Part shown: positions 8,309 to 16,925 of the stretch, in pieces
Layout of the letters: each line of letters opens with the position of its first letter
Position numbering within the stretch: the first letter of the stretch is position 1
NCBI GenBank assembly: GCA_002314145.1
Contig: DCCG01000023.1
Location: forward strand, 1-32,578
DNA length: 32,578 nt
Direction: 5' to 3'
Origin: Thalassolituus sp. UBA1087
GTDB lineage: Bacteria; Pseudomonadota; Gammaproteobacteria; Pseudomonadales; Oceanobacteraceae
Notes under the pieces: model-generated
The model's input: the letters and a program-made list of their open reading frames with translations, nothing else
Database searches by the model: none
What the model was told of the DNA's origin: nothing
Made by a program: the position numbers and the translations under genes

Positions 8309-9445
8309 TCAGAATTCTGAAAAATCCCAGTCAGCGGCCACAATCGGGGCATGCATATTGATCAGACCGATCTGATTGAAGGCATCCTGAATATTATTAT
8401 TCAGCACGCCCAGCCGGTGCGGGAAATTGTCATCCGCCAGGAATGAAATATTACCGGCACGATCAACGAACTGAGCATCGTAATAGAGGTTTTCAATATC
8501 CGGTGTGGCGGTTTTATCCCCCAGCAGGATATCAGCAGAGGCTTCCAGCAGGGCCAGTTTTTTCGGATTACTGAGATCTTTCATCAGCGGCTGAAGATCA
8601 TCATTCGCCTGCATCATAACATCGACAAAGTCTTTAACTTTCTGGCGATGATCGCGGAAGTAATCCGAACGCACCACATAGATATCGGCAATCACGCGAC
8701 GTGCATACATGGTGGAAATAATCATACGGGCACCTGCAACAGAACCGTCTTTGCCAGTGCCGACACGGCGGCCGGAAGTGAGGCCATAGGCGTCGGAAAT
8801 AATCATAAAGGCGGCATCAACATCCGGTTGTTGCAACGCCGCTGGTGGTGAATCCGGCGACAGCGTCAGATCCGGCATCCATTTGATATTAATATCGTCC
8901 ATGGTCATGCCGGAGCGTTGCAGCAGGGTGGTCATAAAATCCACGTGCGGGCCATAGGCCTGTACTGCAACGGTTTTTCCTTTCAGCTCTTTGACCTGCA
9001 TAATATTATTTTTCGCCACCAGGGTGTCGCCACCACGGGACCAGGTCAGCTGATAAATAACCACAGGCTTAGTGCGTTCATCTTTATTGAGCAGGTCCAG
9101 TGCCTGATTGCACATACCAATGGTGCAGCGCAGAAACGGTGATTCGCCGGAAAGATATTCTTCCAGCTGTTTGTCAAAATTGTCCTGCAATACCAGTTCA
9201 AGATCGAGTCCGGCTTTGGCCATCGGGCTGTCTGGCTGAGTTCTGGTGGACATGCCATTGGCTAACAGTGTCACCATATCACCGCCCCAGGTAATCATAG
9301 GGACGCGCAGAGTATCGCTTTCTTTTACTTCACCCACCGGGGTTCTGACTTTTTCCGCGAGCGGTCTCGGAGTATTTTCCTGTTGGGCGAATACACTGAG
9401 AGAAAAGCTTGTGAGGACTACCGTCGTCAGGAGTTTCCGTAACAT
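8309..9445 (-). CDS. Periplasmic substrate-binding protein, NitT/TauT-like, of the guanidine operon
   Basis: About 378 residues with a clear Sec signal peptide (start at MLRKLL, hydrophobic core, cleavage near SVFA-QQ). An ATG five codons upstream (9460) is in frame but lacks a ribosome site, while ATG 9445 has a short GGA 7 bases ahead. The mature protein has features of NMT1/SsuA-type binding proteins: ITWGGD near the start, KELKGKTVAVQAYGPHVDF, and a DAAFMIISDAYGL segment. It lies downstream of atzF on the same strand, separated by two hairpins. No permease or ATPase lies beside it. It may share the ABC transporter encoded on the other strand, or sense substrate. The ligand is unknown; guanidine, urea or another nitrogen compound are the contextual candidates. 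Confidence 0.7.
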   Translation of the reverse strand: MLRKLLTTVVLTSFSLSVFAQQENTPRPLAEKVRTPVGEVKESDTLRVPMITWGGDMVTLLANGMSTRTQPDSPMAKAGLDLELVLQDNFDKQLEEYLSGESPFLRCTIGMCNQALDLLNKDERTKPVVIYQLTWSRGGDTLVAKNNIMQVKELKGKTVAVQAYGPHVDFMTTLLQRSGMTMDDINIKWMPDLTLSPDSPPAALQQPDVDAAFMIISDAYGLTSGRRVGTGKDGSVAGARMIISTMYARRVIADIYVVRSDYFRDHRQKVKDFVDVMMQANDDLQPLMKDLSNPKKLALLEASADILLGDKTATPDIENLYYDAQFVDRAGNISFLADDNFPHRLGVLNNNIQDAFNQIGLINMHAPIVAADWDFSEF

Positions 9446-9502
9446 GTTTTTTTCCGTCATGGTTCATGGGTTATCGGAGCCTGAGCTCCCGTTATTATGA
9501 TC

Positions 9503-9589
9503 AGGATGTTTTTCATCCTTTTTGTGCGTCGGGCAATCAGCGCCCGTTATTATTCAACCGGGGTGTTTTCACCCCGGTATTTTTTTATT
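9503..9589. terminator. Two tandem hairpins between atzF and the binding-protein gene
   Basis: AGGATG-ttttt-CATCCT (9503-9519) is followed by T4, and CCGGGGTG-tttt-CACCCCGG (9558-9577) by a T-rich tail on the plus strand. On the minus strand, the direction of the operon, the stems remain but the U-tracts are poor, so they are better read as attenuating or 3'-protecting structures. Both are preceded by the direct repeat CCCGTTATTAT, which suggests duplication. Confidence 0.5.
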
Positions 9590-9607
9590 CCGTATTGGCT
9601 GAAATAT

Positions 9608-11419
9608 TCAGGCCGTTTTTTTAATCCAGTTTTTCCAGCCGCCATATTCAGTGATTTCCTCGGCCCCTTCAATGCCACCCGGCTCACAAATAAAACCACA
9701 TACCTGTTGGCCATCGGCAATTTCTACCTTACCAATGCCTAATGGCGCAGGAATACCAGCCACAAAAGAACCGAAATGTTGCGCCGGTACTGACCATATT
9801 TCCACATCAATGGCCTGGCCATCAGCGTCATCACGGATAAGACCAGGGCGGAACGGAGGACCTCCGGCCAGTGCGTACATGCGGTAGGCCGCGGCTGTGG
9901 TGGTCGTCTGTTTCAGGGTTGCTCCACGTTCCGTCAGCTGCCAGTTCAGTGGCAGACCGCTCAGATGTGCACCACAGACCAGAACATCAATGGCCGCGGG
10001 ATTATGGGTTATTGTGTCCGGAGCAGAAGGTTTACTGTAAGGCGTTGCGCCCATCGGCAATACAAAGGTTTTTTCCAGCTGGTTAGCGATCGACAGCAGC
10101 CAGCGGTCTGACATGGCCGGGCCAACCAGCGTAATGCCGAAGGGTTTTTCTGACGCGGTGAACGCGGTGGGTACCGCGACCGATGTCATGTCCAGCAGGT
10201 TCATAAAGTTGGTGTAGTGGCCAAGCTGACTGTTGCGCAGAATCGGTTCTTCCAGCATTTCTGCAATGGTAAAATGCGTGCCCGCTGTCGGGGTCAGTAT
10301 GCAGTCGAACCGCGCCAGAACTTCATCACAGATGCGTTTCAGTTCGGTCAGGCGATACTGAGCTTTGAACAGGTCGGTCGCTTTCGGTTTGCCGCCCGGG
10401 GCGATGATTTCACGCACCACCGGGAATACGGCATCGGGGTTTTCATCGATCAGCGGTTGCGCGGCAATGTAACGCTCGGATACCCAGGGGCCTTCGTACA
10501 GCAGTTTGGCTGCTTCAAAGAAAGGCGCAAAGTCTATTTCCGTCAGGGTTGCACCATTATCGGCCAGTGCTTTTACGGTATTTTCATAGCAGCATCTGTA
10601 TTCTTCGTCGCCAAAAAATTCCAGTTGATCGGCACGGATAACACCGATGCTCAGATCAGCCGGCGCACAGCCATACATACGTTTGCTGTTGCTGTAAGGG
10701 TTGCGGCGGCTGTAGCCGTCGGCTTCATCAAAGGTTGCGGCAACATCCAGCACTTCGTTGGCGTCGTCTGCGTTCAGGGCAAAAATACTGATGCAGTCAA
10801 GGCTGCGGCAGGCCGGAACCAGTCCGGTGGCAGATAACAGACCCCGGCTGGGTTTCAGGCCAACCAGATTATTAAAGCAGGCGGGTACACGCCCGGAGCC
10901 TGCGGTATCGGTACCTAAACTGAAAGTCGACAGGCCCAGAGCGACGGCAACAGACGAACCGGCACTGGAGCCACCGCTGAGATATTCCGGATCAAACGAG
11001 TTTTTACAGGCACCCCAGGGCGAACGGGTACCGTTTAAACCGGTCGCAAACTGATCCAGGTTGGTTTTACCGATAGGGATCGCACCGGCATTAATCAGTT
11101 GCTGAATTAAAAAAGCATTATCGTCCGGTGTATAGGCAAATTCCCGGCAGGCGGCCGTGGTCGGAATGCCTGCCAGATCGATATTATCTTTAATAGCAAA
11201 AGGGACACCCCACAGCGGTGTGGTGGCCGGATCTTTGGATGCTAACGCGTCCAGATACGGCTGGATCTGATCCCGGGTAAGACGTGTAATCCAGATATTG
11301 TAGCCTTCGTATTCCGTGGCCCGGGCAAGAATATTGTCGATGACTGCAGCGGGTGTCAGTTCGCCACTGGCGTAGGCGGCTTTCAGGGATGACAGCGACA
11401 GGTTCAGTGGCTGGCTCAT
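9608..11419 (-). CDS. atzF: Allophanate hydrolase
   Basis: A 603-residue two-domain enzyme that hydrolyses allophanate to CO2 and ammonia. The amidase-signature domain (about 1-450) has the Ser-cisSer-Lys triad: Lys77 in VPFAIKDNID, Ser151 in SGGSSAGSS, and the nucleophile Ser175 in GTDTAGSGR. The C-terminal domain (about 480-603) is the AtzF-type cyclotransferase-like domain that hydrolyses the decarboxylated intermediate. The start is ATG 11419 with GGAGGAAAAA ahead. The ATG overlaps the carboxylase stop (ATGA), implying coupled translation. In this operon its substrate is most likely made from carboxyguanidine by the CgdAB deiminase, rather than directly from urea. Confidence 0.92.
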   Translation of the reverse strand: MSQPLNLSLSSLKAAYASGELTPAAVIDNILARATEYEGYNIWITRLTRDQIQPYLDALASKDPATTPLWGVPFAIKDNIDLAGIPTTAACREFAYTPDDNAFLIQQLINAGAIPIGKTNLDQFATGLNGTRSPWGACKNSFDPEYLSGGSSAGSSVAVALGLSTFSLGTDTAGSGRVPACFNNLVGLKPSRGLLSATGLVPACRSLDCISIFALNADDANEVLDVAATFDEADGYSRRNPYSNSKRMYGCAPADLSIGVIRADQLEFFGDEEYRCCYENTVKALADNGATLTEIDFAPFFEAAKLLYEGPWVSERYIAAQPLIDENPDAVFPVVREIIAPGGKPKATDLFKAQYRLTELKRICDEVLARFDCILTPTAGTHFTIAEMLEEPILRNSQLGHYTNFMNLLDMTSVAVPTAFTASEKPFGITLVGPAMSDRWLLSIANQLEKTFVLPMGATPYSKPSAPDTITHNPAAIDVLVCGAHLSGLPLNWQLTERGATLKQTTTTAAAYRMYALAGGPPFRPGLIRDDADGQAIDVEIWSVPAQHFGSFVAGIPAPLGIGKVEIADGQQVCGFICEPGGIEGAEEITEYGGWKNWIKKTA

Positions 11420-14400
11420 GCTTTTTCCTCCGGATTTTCAATAACGATCAGGGCCTGACCAGGATTCACCCGGCTGCCTTCAGTAAGAACAATTTGAGTC
11501 ACCACACCGTCGGTCGGTGAGGGCAGGGCAATTTCCATTTTCATGGATTCAAGAATCATGACCGGCTGACCGGCTTTAACGCTATCGCCGACCTCAACGT
11601 GGGTCTGCCATACGGTGCCCGAGACCGGGCTGTCGATCACGGTGGCATCTTCCGGCCAGGTAATGTCTGTCTCTTCCGGTTCAGCTTCTTCAACGGAAAA
11701 ATTAAACTGGCCATCGGCATGCCAGCGTTCCAGTTCTTCAGCGAAGGCCTGATTCCGTTTTTCTGTGAAGGCATCGATGTCGGTTTTTTCAGCGTCGATA
11801 AAGGCTTCATATTCAGACAGGCTGAATTCGCTTTCTTCGATTTTGATCGGATAACGGCCCTGTGGAAAATCACGGCGGATTTTCATCAGTTCGTCATGGC
11901 TGACTTCGTAGAAACGGATCTGATCGAAGAAGCGCAGTAACCATGGCTTTTTAAATTCAACGGTCTGACGATAGCGGTTCCACATCTGCAGGGTACGGCC
12001 GACAAACTGGTAGCCGCCCGGGCCTTCCATGCCGTAAACACACAGGTAAGAACCACCAATACCAACGGAGTTTTCAGCGGTCCAGGTACGGGCCGGATTG
12101 TATTTGGTGGTGACCAGACGCTGACGCGGATCAACCGGGGTGGCAACCGGTGCACCCAGATAAACATCACCAAGCCCCATCACCAGATAGGACGCGTTAA
12201 AGACGATGTTTTTTACCTCATCAATGGAATCCAGGCCGTTAATGCGGCGGATAAATTCCAGGTTGCTGGGGCACCAGGGGGCGTTTTTACGCACTGACTG
12301 ATCGTACTTCTTGATGGCAGTACGGCAGGCCTCGTCATCCCAGGAGAGGGGAATATGCACAATACGTGACGGCACACTCAGCTCGGCTAACTGCTCAGAC
12401 AGTGAACGTTCAGCCGCGTGCAGATAATCAATCAGTTCCGTTACCGATACTGTCTGGCTGTCATAATGAATCTGCAGGCTGCGGATCCCCGGTGTTAATT
12501 CCCGCACACCCCTGAGCGGATTCTTCTGCAGCCACTGCATTAACGCGTGAGCACGGAAACGCAGACGGATATCCAGTTTCTGCTCACCGTATTCCACCAA
12601 CAGGAAGTGATCGCCGGCAGCACGGTAAACAATATCATCACCGAATTCTTCTGCACTTAACGTCGACAGAACCGGACTTTCGGCTTTAACCGCTTTCACG
12701 TCCGTGACGATGGTTTGCAGTGACTCGATGGCTTTGGTATTCGCGGCTTCGAGTTTGACTGCGTCGTCAATACTGACGGGTACAAAACGGATTTTGTCAC
12801 CGGCGCGCAGCTGACCCAGTTTCCACAGATCGGCAGTGATCACAGTTGCCGGGCAGACAAACCCACCCAGTGACGGACCGTCAGGGCCAAGAATTACCGG
12901 CATATCACCGGTAAAGTCGATGCTGCCGAACGCGTACGCGTTGTCATGCAGGTTGGATGGGTGCAGACCGGCTTCACCGCCATCTTTGCGTGCCCATTCC
13001 GGTTTGGGGCCGATCAGGCGCACACCGGTGCGGCTGGAGTTGTAATGAACTTCCCAGTCGGTATCAAAGAAAGTAGTAATGTCGTTGTCAGTGAAAAAGT
13101 CCGGTGAACCGTGGGGGCCATAAATCACCCGCAATTGCCATTCACTGCTTAAATCCGGTTGCAGGCCCTGCGGTACTTCCGTTGCCGTAATATCGGCCAG
13201 TGCTTCCTGTGTCATGTGCAATACATCACCGGCACGGATCGCACGGCCGCTGTGGCCACCGAACTGACCCAGGGTAAAGGTAGACCGTGAACCCAGATAT
13301 TCAGGACACTGAATGCCCCCGGCCACGGCCAGGTAGGTGCGGGCACCGCCATTGCGGACGCGCCCCAGAGTCAGCGTCTGACCGGCCTGAACTTCAACAA
13401 CCTGCCATAAACCAATGGCTTCACCGTCAAGTTTCGCGTCGATGTCAGCACCGCCTAAAGCGATCCGGGTATCCGTGCTGAACTGCAGGGTCGGACCCTG
13501 AATGGTAATTTCCAGTGCCGCGGCATCGCTGCTGTTATTCAACAGACGATTCACTAAACGGAAAGAACGGGTATCAAAGGCTCCGGAAGTTGGCACGCCC
13601 ACATCCCAGTAGCCGGCGCGACCCGGAAAATCCTGAATGGTGGTTTGCGTACCGCCGGCAATGACATCAATACGGGCAGGCTGGTACACAAAATCGTTAA
13701 GGTAACGGGTGGTGATTTCACCTTTAGCCAGCACTTCGTCGCGCAGCAGACAACGCAGGTAATCCAGGTTGGTTTCGCAACCGTAAATGGAAGACGCATC
13801 CAGTGTTTCCTGCATGGCGGTGAGCGCCTGTTCGCGCGTATTTTCGTGCACAATCACTTTGGCCAGCATGGGGTCAAAGTAGGGCGGTACTTCGATACCG
13901 GATTCAATCCAGGTATCAATGCGGACGCCGTCTTTTTGGGCAAATTCCACACTGCTTAATAAACCAGCGGCCGGCTGGAACTGACGGTACGGGTCTTCAC
14001 CATAAACACGCACCTGAATGGCGTGACCGGAGGGTGTCAGGGTTTTACGCTGTTGATCCAGATCCGGAGACTGGCCGCCGGCCAGAGACACCATCCAGTC
14101 AACCAGGTCGATACCATAGACTTCTTCGGTTACACCGTGCTCAACCTGCAGGCGGGTATTCACTTCAAGGAAATAAAACTCGGCGGAATCGGCATCGTAA
14201 ATAAATTCCACGGTACCGGCGTTGCGGTAGTTAACGCTGCTCAGCAGGCGCTCTGCTGTTGCGTACAGCTGCTGGCGGATATCATCCGTGAGGTGTGGTG
14301 CCGGACATTCTTCCACCACTTTCTGGTTACGGCGCTGGCTGGAACAGTCGCGCTCACCAATGGCCAGCGCTTTACCCTGACCGTCACCGAATACCTGAAC

Positions 14401-15042
14401 TTCAATATGACGGGCGCGGGCAATGAATTTTTCGACGAAAACACCGTCGTTGGAGAAGTTGTTGGCGCCGAGACGTTTTACGGTGGCGAAGGCATCCCGC
14501 AGCTCCTGTTCGCTGTAACACAGCTGCATACCAATACCACCGCCACCGGCAGTGCTTTTCAGCATCACCGGATAGCCGATTTTACCGGCTTCCTGTGCTG
14601 CGGCATCCACTGAGCTGAGCAGATCGGAACCCGGTGACAGAGGCACATTGTTTTTTACCGCCAGATCCCGGGCCTGGTGCTTAAGACCGAACAGGGTAAT
14701 CTGTTCTGCCGTGGGGCCAATAAAGACGAGACCTTTTTCTTCGCAGGAACTGACAAACTCCGCGTTCTCACTGAGGAAGCCATAGCCGGGATGAATTGCC
14801 TGAGCACCAGTCCGGGCAGCGATTTCAAAAATACGCTCCATGTTCAGGTAGGTGTCACGCGCCTGGTTATTGTCCGGAGTATCCGGATTGAGGCATACGG
14901 CTTCGTCAGCCATACGCACGTGCAGACTGTTGGCATCGCAGTCAGCGTAAATGGCAACAGACTGAATGCCCATTGTTTTCAGCGTGCGGATGATACGTGT
15001 TGCAATGGCACCACGGTTGGCAATCAGAACTTTGGTCAACAT
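11416..15042 (-). CDS. Biotin-dependent guanidine/urea carboxylase (likely guanidine carboxylase)
   Basis: 1208 residues. An N-terminal biotin carboxylase with ATP-grasp (STAGGGGIGMQL near 163-174, EVNTRLQVEHG near 290) is followed by KipA/AHS2-like and KipI/AHS1-like carboxyltransferase domains and a C-terminal biotinyl domain with ESMKME, biotin-accepting Lys1168. Family members were named urea carboxylase, but those with DUF1989 partners and guanidine riboswitches carboxylate guanidine to carboxyguanidine. Here the operon starts with a guanidine-I riboswitch and this gene has its own guanidine-II element, so guanidine is the best substrate call. Discriminating active-site residues were not verified by alignment. 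AAGG 15051-15054 precedes ATG 15042, and the stop overlaps atzF. Confidence 0.88.
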   Translation of the reverse strand: MLTKVLIANRGAIATRIIRTLKTMGIQSVAIYADCDANSLHVRMADEAVCLNPDTPDNNQARDTYLNMERIFEIAARTGAQAIHPGYGFLSENAEFVSSCEEKGLVFIGPTAEQITLFGLKHQARDLAVKNNVPLSPGSDLLSSVDAAAQEAGKIGYPVMLKSTAGGGGIGMQLCYSEQELRDAFATVKRLGANNFSNDGVFVEKFIARARHIEVQVFGDGQGKALAIGERDCSSQRRNQKVVEECPAPHLTDDIRQQLYATAERLLSSVNYRNAGTVEFIYDADSAEFYFLEVNTRLQVEHGVTEEVYGIDLVDWMVSLAGGQSPDLDQQRKTLTPSGHAIQVRVYGEDPYRQFQPAAGLLSSVEFAQKDGVRIDTWIESGIEVPPYFDPMLAKVIVHENTREQALTAMQETLDASSIYGCETNLDYLRCLLRDEVLAKGEITTRYLNDFVYQPARIDVIAGGTQTTIQDFPGRAGYWDVGVPTSGAFDTRSFRLVNRLLNNSSDAAALEITIQGPTLQFSTDTRIALGGADIDAKLDGEAIGLWQVVEVQAGQTLTLGRVRNGGARTYLAVAGGIQCPEYLGSRSTFTLGQFGGHSGRAIRAGDVLHMTQEALADITATEVPQGLQPDLSSEWQLRVIYGPHGSPDFFTDNDITTFFDTDWEVHYNSSRTGVRLIGPKPEWARKDGGEAGLHPSNLHDNAYAFGSIDFTGDMPVILGPDGPSLGGFVCPATVITADLWKLGQLRAGDKIRFVPVSIDDAVKLEAANTKAIESLQTIVTDVKAVKAESPVLSTLSAEEFGDDIVYRAAGDHFLLVEYGEQKLDIRLRFRAHALMQWLQKNPLRGVRELTPGIRSLQIHYDSQTVSVTELIDYLHAAERSLSEQLAELSVPSRIVHIPLSWDDEACRTAIKKYDQSVRKNAPWCPSNLEFIRRINGLDSIDEVKNIVFNASYLVMGLGDVYLGAPVATPVDPRQRLVTTKYNPARTWTAENSVGIGGSYLCVYGMEGPGGYQFVGRTLQMWNRYRQTVEFKKPWLLRFFDQIRFYEVSHDELMKIRRDFPQGRYPIKIEESEFSLSEYEAFIDAEKTDIDAFTEKRNQAFAEELERWHADGQFNFSVEEAEPEETDITWPEDATVIDSPVSGTVWQTHVEVGDSVKAGQPVMILESMKMEIALPSPTDGVVTQIVLTEGSRVNPGQALIVIENPEEKA

Positions 15043-15050
15043 ACGTTATA

Positions 15051-15102
15051 CCTTGTCCGGGTCGTCCCGGTGGATACTGCTTCAGCAAAGGTCGTCCTCT
15101 GC
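15051..15102 (-). ncRNA. Guanidine-II (mini-ykkC) riboswitch before the carboxylase gene
   Basis: Read on the minus strand, two hairpins carry the class-defining ACGA loops: GCAGAGG-ACGA-CCTTTGC (15102-15085, 7 bp) and CCGGG-ACGA-CCCGG (15070-15057, 5 bp), joined by 14 bases. The ACAAGG ribosome site begins one or two bases after the second stem, with ATG at 15042. This is the standard layout of guanidine-II riboswitches, in which guanidine stabilises kissing of the two loops and exposes the ribosome site. It is inside the operon, between cgdB and the carboxylase, so it likely tunes carboxylase translation independently of the operon leader. Confidence 0.88.
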
Positions 15103-15129
15103 CTGAGATTATTATGTGTTAAACCCGGG

Positions 15130-15768
15130 TTATTCCCATACCAGCACTTCGATGGGCGTCGGGTTGTAGGCGTTACACGGGTTGTTGAGCTGCGGGCAGT
15201 TGGAAATAAGAATGACGGTATTCATCTTTGCTTGCAGCTCTACATATTTTCCGGCATCAGAAATGCCGTCGGCGAATGTCAGGCCGCCTTCTTTCGTAAC
15301 CGGCACATTCATAAAGAAGTTGATGTTGTGGGTGATATCGGCTTTATCCAGGCCGAATTCTTCATGTTCGGCAATGGCCAGCATCCAGCTGTCACGACAG
15401 GCATGCATGCATTTCTTTTCCAGCGAATAACGCACCGTGTTGGATTCGGTGGCACAGGCACCACCTAAGGTATCGTGACGGCCACAGGTATCCGCAACGA
15501 TTTCCAGCAGCGGGCGGTTTTCATTGGTCATCAGCACTGAACCTGCGGTCAGGTATACGTTACCCTGTTCGCGGATAGTATCCATGGCACTGTAGCGTTC
15601 GCTGGGATCATCGGCATTGTAGAACAGCGTATCCGCTGCCTGATTACCTTCAAGATCAAGGATGCGTACGGTCTGACCGGCTTCAATACGGTGAATAAAA
15701 TAATCACCGGCCATCACGGTTTCGCGGAAAATAGCCTGTTCCGGCTGAAGAGTGCTTTCTTTAATCAT
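15130..15768 (-). CDS. cgdB: Carboxyguanidine deiminase subunit (urea carboxylase-associated protein 2, DUF1989)
   Basis: A 212-residue DUF1989/UAAP2 protein. With the neighbouring UAAP1 it forms the heteromeric carboxyguanidine deiminase that converts carboxyguanidine to allophanate plus ammonia. Diagnostic segments are GQTVRILDLEGNQAADTLFY, ERYSAMDTIREQ, TCGRHDTLGGAC and the C-terminal NTVILISNCPQLNNPCN, rich in Cys/His/Asp that could bind metal. ATG 15768 is preferred to an upstream in-frame TTG because GAGGAG lies 8 bases upstream. It begins 14 bases after the cgdA stop. A guanidine-II riboswitch lies between its stop and the carboxylase. The A/B naming of the two subunits is my assignment by position. 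Confidence 0.85.
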   Translation of the reverse strand: MIKESTLQPEQAIFRETVMAGDYFIHRIEAGQTVRILDLEGNQAADTLFYNADDPSERYSAMDTIREQGNVYLTAGSVLMTNENRPLLEIVADTCGRHDTLGGACATESNTVRYSLEKKCMHACRDSWMLAIAEHEEFGLDKADITHNINFFMNVPVTKEGGLTFADGISDAGKYVELQAKMNTVILISNCPQLNNPCNAYNPTPIEVLVWE

Positions 15769-15782
15769 GGTGTTGTCTCCTC

Positions 15783-16520
15783 TCAGGCTTCGCAAAAGTT
15801 GTACAGGAAATTATTTTTAAAACCGCGCTGATTTTCTTCGCAGTGGTTTTTGCAGGCGTCGTCGTCAGCAACCGGTTTGGCTTTGGCGAGACGGTAGTGA
15901 ACCGGACGGAAGGGGTATTCTTCAGCATTATTCAGCGGGTGAGGGCAGGTGTGCAGAATGACCAGGGTGTCCATCTCAAAACGCAGAGTTACGGAATTCC
16001 CGGCTTTTGAAGCGCCATCAACATACGTCATGTTACCCTCGTCATCGGTTTCAACACGGCTGAATAAGTTCAGGTTGGCGGCCATGTCTTTACGGTTAAG
16101 ACCATATTTGGCCAGCTCGACCAGAAAGCTGTCGTAGCCATTTTTAGTCCAGCCGTTATGGGCTTCCTGGTAGGTTTTTAATGCCCACTTTTTCAGCAGG
16201 TTTTCTTTATTGAGGTTGCCACACACACTGTCGTGCCAGCCGCAGTCGTCTTCAACGATGGAAGCAAAAACACGCCCCATGTCGGAATACAGGCAGTTAC
16301 CGGCGGTTAATTTAAATGTGTGCTGCGCTTTCAGGGTGTCCGGCGCATTGTATTTTTCCAGCAGATCGTAAGGGTTGTAGAACAGCATGCCGACATTGGC
16401 GCCACCTTTGACATCGGTCAGCGTCAGCAGAGTGCCTTTCTTTACCCGCATGGACCAGTGGCAGCCACCGCCTAAGGTATCTTCGTAAACGGGTTCACCC
16501 AACATAAATTGATTGTGCAT
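15783..16520 (-). CDS. cgdA: Carboxyguanidine deiminase subunit (urea carboxylase-associated protein 1, DUF1989)
   Basis: A 245-residue DUF1989/UAAP1 protein, partner of the next gene in carboxyguanidine deiminase. Characteristic stretches are LGGGCHWSMRVKKGTLLTLTD, KYNAPDTLKAQHTFKLTAGN, LYSDMGRVFASI, DDCGWHDSVCGN and LVILHTCPHPLNN. A strong AAGGAG six bases before ATG 16520 sets the start. That AAGGAG overlaps the stop of a possible 35-codon leader ORF. It is the first full-length gene after the guanidine-I riboswitch, which makes it part of a guanidine-induced transcript. Confidence 0.87.
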   Translation of the reverse strand: MHNQFMLGEPVYEDTLGGGCHWSMRVKKGTLLTLTDVKGGANVGMLFYNPYDLLEKYNAPDTLKAQHTFKLTAGNCLYSDMGRVFASIVEDDCGWHDSVCGNLNKENLLKKWALKTYQEAHNGWTKNGYDSFLVELAKYGLNRKDMAANLNLFSRVETDDEGNMTYVDGASKAGNSVTLRFEMDTLVILHTCPHPLNNAEEYPFRPVHYRLAKAKPVADDDACKNHCEENQRGFKNNFLYNFCEA

Positions 16521-16529
16521 AACGACTCC

Positions 16530-16637
16530 TTAATGATGGCCTGAACTGCAGGAATTGAAACAGGAATGAGCGGAGCACAGTCTGAGAATACTCAGGCTCC
16601 GGGAAGAAGGTGTAATCGATAAATGATTACTGTGCAT
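16530..16637 (-). CDS. Possible 35-codon leader ORF between riboswitch and cgdA
   Basis: ATG 16637 has GAGAGGA five bases upstream. The ORF runs 35 codons and ends in TAA that forms part of the AAGGAG of cgdA, an arrangement seen in translationally coupled leader ORFs. The peptide is Ser/His/Cys rich (begins MHSNHLSITP) and resembles nothing I know. It could be a chance ORF, and conservation would decide. Confidence 0.3.
   Translation of the reverse strand: MHSNHLSITPSSRSLSILRLCSAHSCFNSCSSGHH
16571..16601 (-). promoter_or_regulatory. Stem-loop in the cgdA leader
   Basis: On the minus strand CGGAGC pairs with GCTCCG, with an inner CTGAG-TATT-CTCAG hairpin. No U-tract follows. It may stabilise the processed leader or form part of the riboswitch expression platform. 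Confidence 0.4.
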
Positions 16638-16700
16638 AAGCGTCCTCTCAGGTTCACGGTTGCGGATACAACGATGATGGAATTCAGTTCGTCTGAACCA

Positions 16701-16825
16701 CCATCCTGTTGATCTCCCGGGCTTTTATCCCGCCGTGTAACCCTTCCAGTACGCTTCTGGCTGGTCGGCCACTCTCGGTCCAGTCGCTGCTCTGCAGCCG
16801 GAACCCTAGTGCCCCTCTTTGATGG
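16701..16825 (-). ncRNA. Guanidine-I riboswitch (ykkC/yxkD class) at the head of the cgd operon
   Basis: All conserved ykkC blocks are present on the minus strand in order: CTAGGGTTCCG (16809-16799), CTGGACCGAGAG (16783-16772) and ACACGG-C-GGGATAAAAGCC followed by CGGGAG (16738-16714). CCATC (16825-16821) and GATGG (16705-16701) can close the basal helix. Downstream, GGTTCA (16699-16694) can pair with TGAACC (16656-16651) just before a ribosome-like GAGAGGA, a possible expression platform. This class binds guanidinium, so the operon is guanidine-induced. An antisense or in-frame ORF over this stretch is meaningless. Confidence 0.95.
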
Positions 16826-16909
16826 ACAACGGATAACCTTGTCCTGTACCGCGTAATATTACTGGTTATCGCCGTCTTGCGATAACGCCCATAGTATAAA
16901 GCGAACTTT

Positions 16910-16925
16910 GTGCCATTGTACAAGC
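16910..16925 (-). promoter_or_regulatory. Candidate sigma-54 promoter for the cgd operon
   Basis: On the minus strand TGGCAC-N5-TCGCT has the invariant GG-N10-GC spacing of sigma-54 promoters (consensus TGGCACG-N4-TTGCW), with one change in the -12 box. Start would be near 16898, about 70 bases before the riboswitch aptamer. An overlapping TATACT could serve sigma-70. A nitrogen-regulated promoter fits a guanidine-nitrogen operon. Confidence 0.55.

Noticed and set aside
15085..15102. Reading the carboxylase leader hairpins as an ordinary terminator
   Set aside because: No U-tract follows, both loops are ACGA, and the second stem abuts the ribosome site, as in guanidine-II riboswitches.
16684..16923. 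79-codon minus-strand ORF
   Set aside because: It lies across the guanidine-I riboswitch and its promoter; conserved RNA motifs explain the sequence better than coding.
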